Assembly (NCBI GenBank): GCA_016928855.1
Contig: JAFGKA010000020.1
Coordinates: forward strand, 1 to 36,103
Length of the DNA stretch: 36,103 nt
DNA from: Phycisphaerae bacterium
Lineage (GTDB): Bacteria > Planctomycetota > Phycisphaerae > UBA1845 > PWPN01
Reading direction: 5' to 3'
This document shows positions 29,784 through 36,103 of the stretch, piece by piece. Under the pieces are notes generated by a model. The model ran no database searches. It worked only from the letters and a program-made list of their open reading frames with translations, and was not told the DNA's origin. Made by a program: the position numbers and the translations under genes. How positions within the stretch are numbered: position 1 is the stretch's first letter; each line of letters opens with the position of its first letter.

Positions 29784-30854
29784 ATGGTTGTGGCCAGACG
29801 TCGAGCGCATGGAGGCCTCCGCCGGATACTGGGTGGCCTGTTTTTCGTGACTTTGGTAGCCGGCGCGTTCTGGTGGGGGCTGCCGTTGTTCCAGGCAGCG
29901 AACAAGGCGACCGGCCCTTCGCCCGATAACCTGTTGCGAAGCACGGAGACCCCTTCGGGCGGTTCCGCGAGCCTGCGGCCGCCGGTTGAGCCTGTACTCA
30001 AGCCCGTTACCCCGACGCCGACGAGTTCCCCCGCAGGGGGTGGAACGTCTGCCCGCGTGACCAGCCCTTCGGTGCCGACCTCCCAGCCGTCGCCGCGCGT
30101 TGGGGCCGAGCAGGGTCTGGCGGACTACCAGGCGGGGTTGGCGGCCTTGGCCCGCGAAGACGCTGTCGAAGCCCGTTCCCGTCTCAGCGCCGCGATCGAG
30201 CGAGGGCTGGCCCGGCCCAGGGCCGAGGACGCCCGGGCGAAGCTCTCCGAGATCAACGAACGGATGATCTTCTCGCCGGAGCGGCTGACCGAGGATCCGC
30301 TCGTCGACAGCTACAGGGTCAAGCCGGGCGACAGTGTGGCGAAAATTGCCAAGGCGCACAGTATCTCGGAGGAATTCGTTGCTCAGGTCAACCGCCTGCC
30401 CAACAAGGATTTCATCCGCGTCGGGCAGACACTCAAGGTGGCGAATGGTCCATTCCATGCGGTGGTGGACAAGTCCGATCACGAACTGAGCATTTTCCTG
30501 GGAAACACGTTCATTCGCAGCTTTCGTGTCGCCCTTGGTGAGCACGGCAGCACGCCCACCGGCAAGTGGAACGTCAAAGACCACCTGGTGAATCCGAGCT
30601 GGGTAGACCCGCGGACCGGCAAACGATGGCATGCCGATGATCCGCAGAATCCCATCGGTGAGTACTGGATCGGCCTCGAAGGCATCGAGGGCGATGCGGT
30701 CGGTCAGGTCGGCTTCGGCATCCACGGCACGATCGACGAGGCGAGCATCGGCCAGGATGTCAGTATGGGGTGTATCCGGCTCGCCGCCAAGGATATCGAA
30801 CTTGTCTACAAGCTGCTGGTACCTCGCCAATCGACTGTGATCGTGCGCGACTGA
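29784..30854 (+). CDS. L,D-transpeptidase with LysM domain
   Basis: 356 residues from ATG 29784; GTG 29790, 6 nt after GAGGAG, is an equally good start. N-terminal membrane anchor (LRRILGGLFFVTLVAGAFWWGLPLF) then a Pro/Ser/Thr-rich linker, a helical region (about 115-165), a LysM repeat (YRVKPGDSVAKIAKAHSISEEF...VNRL...VGQTLKV) and a YkuD domain with HGTIDEASIGQDVSMGCIRL, which supplies the catalytic His and Cys. Periplasmic peptidoglycan cross-linking or lipoprotein attachment enzyme. The 15-nt gap to the next gene suggests co-transcription. Confidence 0.92.
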   Translation: MVVARRRAHGGLRRILGGLFFVTLVAGAFWWGLPLFQAANKATGPSPDNLLRSTETPSGGSASLRPPVEPVLKPVTPTPTSSPAGGGTSARVTSPSVPTSQPSPRVGAEQGLADYQAGLAALAREDAVEARSRLSAAIERGLARPRAEDARAKLSEINERMIFSPERLTEDPLVDSYRVKPGDSVAKIAKAHSISEEFVAQVNRLPNKDFIRVGQTLKVANGPFHAVVDKSDHELSIFLGNTFIRSFRVALGEHGSTPTGKWNVKDHLVNPSWVDPRTGKRWHADDPQNPIGEYWIGLEGIEGDAVGQVGFGIHGTIDEASIGQDVSMGCIRLAAKDIELVYKLLVPRQSTVIVRD

Positions 30855-30869
30855 CCGGGATGCGCAACC

Positions 30870-31223
30870 ATGCCTGACGATTCCACAACGACGGTGGCCG
30901 AGTTGCGGGAGCAGATGGCCCGCTTTGTGGCCGACCGTGACTGGCAGCAGTTTCACGATCCCAAGAACCTCACGATGTCCATCGCGATCGAGGCTGCGGA
31001 ATTGATGGAACATTTCCAGTGGCTTCGCAGCGACCAGATCGCGCAGATTACCGGCGATCCCGCGGCGTTGGGGCAGGTGCGCGAAGAACTCGCTGACGTG
31101 ATGGCGTTCCTGCTTTCGCTGGCAAACGCTCTCGATGTCGACGTCAGCCAGGCGCTGACGGAAAAAATGGCTAAAAACGAGCTGAAATATCCAGCGGAGC
31201 GGTTTCGCGGTCGTTTCCGCTAG
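30870..31223 (+). CDS. MazG-like nucleotide pyrophosphohydrolase (dCTPase/RS21-C6 type)
   Basis: 117 residues. Seen: DWQQFHDPKNLTMSIAIEAAELMEHFQWL and REELADVMAFLLSLANAL, the paired E-rich helices (EAAEL..., EELAD) that bind Mg in all-alpha NTP pyrophosphohydrolases. The FH.PKNL opening is specific to the DCTPP1/RS21-C6 group, which removes dCTP analogues. Length is usual. No toxin-antitoxin partner seen. Confidence 0.9.
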   Translation: MPDDSTTTVAELREQMARFVADRDWQQFHDPKNLTMSIAIEAAELMEHFQWLRSDQIAQITGDPAALGQVREELADVMAFLLSLANALDVDVSQALTEKMAKNELKYPAERFRGRFR

Positions 31224-31407
31224 GGCTGGCCAGGCGGGGCGCGGGCGAATTGACACCCGAACGGTAGGGCGTTAGCTTCGGGGCCAGGGGTGTATTCCAG
31301 GTGCGGCGTGCCTGTGAATCGTCGGGGACCGGGCTGCATAGGTGGCCCAGGGACAGGCGGTTGTGTGATGCGGCGGCTGTGCGGCAAACCTCAGGGACGA
31401 GTTCACC

Positions 31408-33180
31408 ATGCGGCTACGATTCAGCTCTTTGGTCAGCGTTTCGGTTTTTCTGATGCTCTCGTCGGCGGCCTGTGAGCTGTTCGACCCCAATCAATGGAAG
31501 GCGACCGACGGGACAAGCGTCGAGCCGGCCAAGCCTGAGCCGGTGCTGGCGTACTCGGACGCCGGCGATGCCGCGGGGCAGGGTGTCTGGGCCGCCGATA
31601 CAGGAACGGTCGCGTCGGTTGCCTACCTTCGTGGAAACCAGAACATGGCGGTGGGGGGCTACGGTCTCGTCATCGGGCTGGATGGTGGGGGCAGCTCGAC
31701 TTGCCCGCAGTCCGTGGCGGAGTACCTTCGCAAGGAGATTCGGCGCACCCAGCTCGGCGCTTCACCTACGGTGTCGCACGCCATTTCGCCGGACGACCTC
31801 ATCAAGAGCCCGCACACTGCGGCGGTGATGGTCATGGGCGAGATCCCCGCGGCGGCCCTGAAGGGCCGTCGTTTTGATGTGTTCGTGCGGGCGGTCGATC
31901 AGGACGTGAAATCGCTGGCCGGCGGTACGCTGCTGCCGTGCGATCTGCGGCTCCTGTCAACCGGAATGCGGCCCGATCCGGAAGGGCGGCTGCTTGGCCG
32001 GGCGGCCGGGCGGGTGTTCACGAACCCGTTCTCACGGGACGGTGACACCACCAGCGACAGCGATCCGCGGGAAGGGCGGGTCCTGGGCGGCGGATGCAGC
32101 ACCAACGAAGACCGGCGAGTCGCGCTGAATCCGGTTTCGCCAAGCTACTCGATCGTGCGCGAGGTGGCCCGGTCGATTAACAATCGGTTCGGTCCGACAC
32201 ATAAGAGCGCGGACCCACTGAGCCCATCGAGCGTGAAACTGAGCGTGCCGCCGCAATACGAAGGCCGTGAGAGCGAGTTCCTGGAACTGGCCACGCACAT
32301 TCCGCTGGCTACCGGCCGGGAGATGATCGAGTTGCGTGCCAAGGCGCTGAGCGATGATTTGGCGCGTCCCGAAGCTCCGTACGAGCGAACATCGCTGTGC
32401 CTCGAGGCGATCGGCCCTTCCGCGATCCCGTTCGTCCGAAAGCACTATACGCATCGACAGCGGGCGACGAGCTATTTCGCGGCCCGCGTGGGTGGCCGCC
32501 TCGGCGACGATCTGGCAATCGAGGTGCTGCGCCAGCATGCGGAAGAGCGTGATGGTTCCTATCGCCAACCAGCCATCGAGGAGCTTGGTCGCATCGAGGT
32601 CGCGCCGGCCATGGTGACTTCGGCTCTGCGGGGGTTGCTGGAGGATGACGATCCGCGGATTCGCATCGCGGCCTACGAGTCGTTGCGGCGGCGCGACGAT
32701 CCTGTTGTGCAGAGCTATCGGGTGGGCGAGGAGAATTTCGTGCTCGACGTGGTGGCGAGCAAGGGCTCCGGGCTGATCTATGCTCGGCGCACGGGTGAGC
32801 GGCGTATCGTGCTGATCGGCAGTTCGATTCGCTGCCGGCCGCCGCTGTTTTATTCGGGCACGGATCGTCCTGTCACCCTGTCCGCGAACGGCGATGCGGA
32901 GAAGATCACCCTGGTGCGTCGCTTTGACGACGGCCGGCGTATCTCCGATCCGGTCCAGGTTTCGCTTGACGTGTCGGAGTTGGTTCGCGTGCTCGGTGCG
33001 GATCTGGCACCGGGCGGGTCGGGCGGCCTCGGTGCCGATTACGGCCTTGTGCTCGACATCCTTTCCGAATTCTGCCAGTCCGGCGCGATCCTCGCGCAGT
33101 TCCGGCTCGAACAGACGAGTGTGACGGACTTGCTCGGTCCGATCGAGCCGATGGTCCGGCCGGAAACCGACGAGTTATAG
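31408..33180 (+). CDS. FlgI (P-ring)-like lipoprotein with HEAT-like repeats
   Basis: 590 residues. Lipoprotein signal with lipobox SAAC and C22. Residues about 60-330 carry FlgI features: MAVGGYGLVIGLDGGG, VMVMGEIPAAALKGRRFDVFVRAVDQDVKSLAGGTLLPCDL, SIVREVARSINNRFG. Residues about 335-440 are alpha-helical HEAT-like repeats (ERTSLCLEAIGPSAIPFVRKH, DLAIEVLRQHAEE, TSALRGLLEDDDPRIRIAAYESL). The end is beta-rich. No flagellar genes are near. True flagellar P-ring proteins are shorter (about 370) and have an ordinary signal peptide, so this is likely a surface or envelope ring protein of other function. Confidence 0.8.
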   Translation: MRLRFSSLVSVSVFLMLSSAACELFDPNQWKATDGTSVEPAKPEPVLAYSDAGDAAGQGVWAADTGTVASVAYLRGNQNMAVGGYGLVIGLDGGGSSTCPQSVAEYLRKEIRRTQLGASPTVSHAISPDDLIKSPHTAAVMVMGEIPAAALKGRRFDVFVRAVDQDVKSLAGGTLLPCDLRLLSTGMRPDPEGRLLGRAAGRVFTNPFSRDGDTTSDSDPREGRVLGGGCSTNEDRRVALNPVSPSYSIVREVARSINNRFGPTHKSADPLSPSSVKLSVPPQYEGRESEFLELATHIPLATGREMIELRAKALSDDLARPEAPYERTSLCLEAIGPSAIPFVRKHYTHRQRATSYFAARVGGRLGDDLAIEVLRQHAEERDGSYRQPAIEELGRIEVAPAMVTSALRGLLEDDDPRIRIAAYESLRRRDDPVVQSYRVGEENFVLDVVASKGSGLIYARRTGERRIVLIGSSIRCRPPLFYSGTDRPVTLSANGDAEKITLVRRFDDGRRISDPVQVSLDVSELVRVLGADLAPGGSGGLGADYGLVLDILSEFCQSGAILAQFRLEQTSVTDLLGPIEPMVRPETDEL

Positions 33181-33203
33181 CCGCGTGGGCGGAATCGGCG
33201 GTC

Positions 33204-35372
33204 TCATGCCGTGAGGCGCGTGTCTTCCTCGGACGCTCTCATCTTCGCCACGCCTTCCGGACCGCCGACGACGATGATGCTGTCCGCGGGATGAAGGGTG
33301 TCAGACGCGCCCGGTGTGGTCAGTTTGTCAGGGCCTCTGCGTATGCCGATGACCGTGACGCCGTAGCGATTCCTGAAATCGAGTTCCGCGAGGCTTCTGC
33401 CGACCCAAGCCGAGTCTGGTGGCACATGGATCTCGCCGGCGTCGAAGGCGCTGGCCTGTTCCTGGGGCGCGCCCAGTTCGCGTTGACGCAGATACTCGAC
33501 CGCCCGCGGTGCTTGTTCGGGCATGCATAGCAACACGATCCGGTCACCCGGATACATCTGAAAGTCGGGGCTAGGGTTGAAATGAACCTTGCCGGCGCGG
33601 CTGACGGCCAGCGCGGACACGCCAAGCTCGCGGCGCAGGTCCAGTTCGCGCAGGGTCTTGCCTGCGAAAACGGACCCGGGCTGCAGAGAGACCTCCTCCA
33701 GCACGGCAGGCCAATCGCGAAGGCCTGGCAGCGATTGAATGGCTCCGGTCACGGCCTCGACCGCCTGTTCGGCCGCATCACTGAACGGTTGCAGCACCAG
33801 ATGGGCGCCAAGCTCGCGATACGCCTTGGCATGGTCCAATCCGCCGGCCGTCAGCGCGATACGGCCGTGAAACGCGCTCTCCTGTAGAAGGGCGAACAGG
33901 GCGGTGTTAATCTCCCGGTCGCGGATCGTGCAGACCACCCAGCGCGCCGTACTGATTGGGAGCTGGCCGAGCATTTCCGGGTCGCCCACATCGCCATACA
34001 GGACGGGCAGTCCCATTCCACGGCCACGTTCCAACGCCTGCGGGTCGAAATCAACGGCCAGCAGGTGCCAGCCGTGCTGTCGAAGCCGTGAGGCGATGGC
34101 GCCGCCGTAGTTGCCCAGCCCCATGACGATGATCAGGTGGTCCTCGGATGCTGTCGGTTCCGCCCCAGCATGGGCTTCACGAAATGGGTTGGACCGCTCG
34201 AACACGTCCAACACGCCCGACAGCCGGGCATAGAGCCGCCCCGAGTACAGGATCATGTAGGTGGAGGCGAAGATCGTGACCAGGCCGACCAGCGTGATCA
34301 GGCTCATGGCGGACGTGTCGATGTGGCCCAGGCTCAACCCCAGAGCGGCGAGGATGAGCGAAAACTCGCTGATCTGGGCCACGGCGAGGCCGGACATGAA
34401 GCCCGTGCGCTTGCGGTACCCCATCACGCCCATGATGACCATGACGATCAGTGGATTGCCGATCAGCACGAATACCGAAAAGACAGAGGCTTTGCCTGCT
34501 TCCGCGCCGAGCGCCGACAGGTTCAACTGTGCGCCCAGGTTGATGAAGAAGAACAGGAGGAGGAAGTCTCTCAGGACGACCAGCCGGGCGCCGATGGCGT
34601 CCCGCTGTTGTGTGGACGCCAGTGATACGCCGGCCAGAAACGCTCCGACTTCCTTGCTGAAGCCGAGCAATTCCGCTGTGGACGACAACACAATGGCCCA
34701 TGTGATCGCGAAGAGCACGAGTAGTTCCTGGGATCGGGCGATGTAGGCCAGGGCGCGCGGCAATGCCCATCGCATCAGAACGACAATCGCGCCAAGCATC
34801 AGAAGGCCCCGACCCAGGACCCAGAGCGACTCAACGAAAAGGCTCCTGTCGTCCTGGCCACCTCCGAACGCGGTCAGCCCGATCAAGGCAAGGATCGCCA
34901 CGATGTCCTGGACGATCAGAAAACCGACCGCAATGCGCCCGTGAAGGGAGTCGATTTCCTTCTTGTCCGACAGCAGTTTGACGATAATGATCGTGCTCGA
35001 AAACGTCAGCGCCACCGCGACGTAAGCGGCGGTCATCAGCGGCATGCCGAACGCCATGGCGATGGCGAAGCCGACCAGCGAGGTGAAGAGGACCTGGCCC
35101 AAGCCCGTCGCCAGGGCCACAGGACCAACCGTGCGGATCATGCCGATGTCAAGACGCAGTCCCACCACGAAAAGCAGCAACGAAATCCCGATGCTCGCCA
35201 GCAACTCAATCTCGTGGGCGTCCTTGACCAGCCCGATCGCGGAAGGGCCTACGAGAATACCGGCGAACAGGAACGATATGATGAGCGGCTGGCGGAGCCT
35301 CAGGCCGATCGCCGCGATCGCGGCGGCCACCGCCAGTACCCCTGCAACCTCAGCAAACGGCGTCCATTCCAT
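33204..35372 (-). CDS. Kef-type monovalent cation:proton antiporter with TrkA-N and two TrkA-C domains
   Basis: 722 residues from ATG 35372 (AGGA 8 nt upstream). About 12 membrane segments of the CPA2 family fill residues 1-390 (SFLFAGILVGPSAIGL, VQDIVAILALIGL, SKEVGAFLAGVSLAS), then TrkA-N with IIVMGLGNYGGAIASRL and an acid-ended LLAVDFD, then two RCK-C/TrkA-C domains (about 575-640 and 650-715). Cytoplasmic nucleotide-sensing domains gate potassium or sodium efflux. The doubled C domain is a variation seen in some bacteria. Convergent with the FlgI-like gene across 23 bp. Confidence 0.9.
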   Translation of the reverse strand: MEWTPFAEVAGVLAVAAAIAAIGLRLRQPLIISFLFAGILVGPSAIGLVKDAHEIELLASIGISLLLFVVGLRLDIGMIRTVGPVALATGLGQVLFTSLVGFAIAMAFGMPLMTAAYVAVALTFSSTIIIVKLLSDKKEIDSLHGRIAVGFLIVQDIVAILALIGLTAFGGGQDDRSLFVESLWVLGRGLLMLGAIVVLMRWALPRALAYIARSQELLVLFAITWAIVLSSTAELLGFSKEVGAFLAGVSLASTQQRDAIGARLVVLRDFLLLFFFINLGAQLNLSALGAEAGKASVFSVFVLIGNPLIVMVIMGVMGYRKRTGFMSGLAVAQISEFSLILAALGLSLGHIDTSAMSLITLVGLVTIFASTYMILYSGRLYARLSGVLDVFERSNPFREAHAGAEPTASEDHLIIVMGLGNYGGAIASRLRQHGWHLLAVDFDPQALERGRGMGLPVLYGDVGDPEMLGQLPISTARWVVCTIRDREINTALFALLQESAFHGRIALTAGGLDHAKAYRELGAHLVLQPFSDAAEQAVEAVTGAIQSLPGLRDWPAVLEEVSLQPGSVFAGKTLRELDLRRELGVSALAVSRAGKVHFNPSPDFQMYPGDRIVLLCMPEQAPRAVEYLRQRELGAPQEQASAFDAGEIHVPPDSAWVGRSLAELDFRNRYGVTVIGIRRGPDKLTTPGASDTLHPADSIIVVGGPEGVAKMRASEEDTRLTA

Positions 35373-35562
35373 TCGGTAATTCCTGTGCGCGCTGAGCGCG
35401 GCAGCGGCGCGCTTCCTCTGCCACAGGATACCGGGCGCGATCCGGGCTGCCAACGCCCGGTTTCCTGGCCGTGGCCCCTCGGGCGGGGCGTTCTGTTCCT
35501 CGGCGGCAATCGCTGGAGGGGGGGGCGGAGCACACGGGCGCCGGACCGGCGGGGCTCAGACC

Positions 35563-36102
35563 TCATTTTCCGATCGACCATCGACACTGGAGCCGCTCGA
35601 GGGTGGCCGTCAGCGCGTCCGCATCGACCCAGTCGAGATTGACGATGGCAGGGCGGCTGCCCTCGTCATACACGTGCACGATGGCGTGATCCCCCTTCTT
35701 GACGAACGCAAGCCGTGCGGGTCTGTGTAGCGGGTAGTCACGGAGAATTGTGTACTTCTTGTACACCAGTCGATGGTCCGTCAGGACGACGCCGGCTGAA
35801 CCCGCCTCCGTTGGCGAGAAGCCGGTGTCACGGAAATACCGCATGAACTGTTCATTGCCGTCGGGCGTGAACCACTGGGTGATGCGATGCCGGATGCGCG
35901 GGTCCAGCTCGCGCCACGCGTCGTGCTGCCGATCGCGAGCCTCGATCAACCGTTCATACGCCGCACTTTCGCGCCCGCCGTTGTTGCGGAAGAAACTGAC
36001 CGCGGCCGCGAGAGATGCGATCCGAAGGCGGCAGACCTCCTGGCCGCGCCGACTCAATACATGGGCCTCGATCTCCCGCAGGGCGCCACAGTAGTCGCAC
36101 AT
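35563..36102 (-). CDS. Hypothetical protein at the window edge
   Basis: 179 residues as seen; the ATG lies at 36102, one base before the window end, so it may be an internal Met of a longer gene. Opens CDYCG, a half zinc-knuckle, then a helical region (REIEAHVLSRRGQEVCRLRIASLAAAVSFF) and a C-terminal beta-rich part with VVLTDHRLVYKKYTILRDYPL...AFVKKGDHAIVHVYDEG that looks like a PH-type domain. No family recognised. Same strand as the antiporter, 190 nt apart. Confidence 0.55.
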   Translation of the reverse strand: MCDYCGALREIEAHVLSRRGQEVCRLRIASLAAAVSFFRNNGGRESAAYERLIEARDRQHDAWRELDPRIRHRITQWFTPDGNEQFMRYFRDTGFSPTEAGSAGVVLTDHRLVYKKYTILRDYPLHRPARLAFVKKGDHAIVHVYDEGSRPAIVNLDWVDADALTATLERLQCRWSIGK

Positions 36103-36103
36103 G

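Noticed and set aside
29736-31256. Minus-strand frame of 506 codons over the L,D-transpeptidase and MazG-like genes
   Set aside because: Antisense to recognised proteins on the plus strand; composition is that of a shadow frame.
31250-31276. TTGACA followed by TTAGCT as a promoter of the FlgI-like gene
   Set aside because: The -35 is perfect but the -10 match is poor and the spacing is only acceptable; too weak to annotate.
1-36103. CRISPR arrays, tRNA or rRNA genes, transposases, phage genes, riboswitches
   Set aside because: No regularly spaced repeats, cloverleaf, transposase motif or known aptamer core was found by eye, including a search for a TPP aptamer near the Thi4-like operon.

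Overview
The window looks like bacterial chromosome from a GC-rich member of the Planctomycetota, possibly Phycisphaerae-like. The taxonomy is an inference from several features: a PEP-CTERM protein, several lipoproteins (one a seven-bladed YVTN propeller behind a CHIPPGNP-type domain), an FlgI-like lipoprotein fused to HEAT-like repeats and lying away from any flagellar gene, long gene-free gaps, and an S9 ribosomal protein with a long Ala/Pro-rich N-terminal extension. No tRNA, rRNA, CRISPR array, insertion sequence or phage gene was recognised.

Layout. 1-692: the 3' end of tgt followed by yajC, overlapping by 4 nt, with no secD behind them. 693-1809: a gene-free gap with three strong inverted repeats. 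1810-3465: a YVTN-propeller lipoprotein. 4004-5112: rplM-rpsI with a plausible sigma70 promoter and a good intrinsic terminator. 5150-10979: argC-argJ, an alpha/beta hydrolase, a convergent pair (lipoprotein and cyclase/kynurenine-formamidase-like protein) and cinA. 10980-11403: a repeat-bearing gap. 11404-13746: a HAD hydrolase and a PEP-CTERM protein. 29784-36102: L,D-transpeptidase, MazG-like pyrophosphohydrolase, FlgI/HEAT lipoprotein, a Kef-type antiporter and an unknown protein at the window edge.

The centre of interest is 13892-24068, probably extending to 29468. A sigma54-dependent activator (17204-18565) sits between two gene sets. Leftward are an ORP/NifX-like protein, a second NifX-like protein, a hotdog thioesterase, an FmdB-type zinc ribbon, a radical SAM enzyme and an iron-sulfur flavoprotein. 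Rightward are a third NifX-like protein, three small proteins sharing an MPxG..GPG-type N-terminus (zinc ribbon, DUF5320, two-cluster ferredoxin), a NifU-like fragment, a membrane protein, a MinD/Mrp-type ATPase with two inserted [4Fe-4S] motifs, a DsrE-like protein, a methyltransferase, a second MinD/Mrp-ferredoxin ATPase and another methyltransferase. This matches in outline the orange protein (ORP) locus of Desulfovibrio (divergent operons, sigma54, cognate activator, NifX-like protein, paired MinD-type ATPases), but with a much larger gene set. I found a -24/-12 promoter before the leftward operon and three copies of a 23-bp dyad built on TTGCA-N3-TGCAA, one upstream of the leftward promoter and two, spaced 33 bp, between the activator gene and the rightward operon. 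One of these covers the activator's own likely -35 element.

Downstream of the ATPases, 24989-29468 carries a Cys/Met-metabolism PLP enzyme, a small coupled ORF, a Nudix hydrolase, a PNPOx-like protein, a Thi4-type thiazole synthase without the sulfur-donating Cys, and a CoA-disulfide-reductase-like flavoprotein. Together they suggest that sulfide handling, thiazole synthesis and metal-sulfur cluster assembly are genetically linked. That link is inferred from gene order only.
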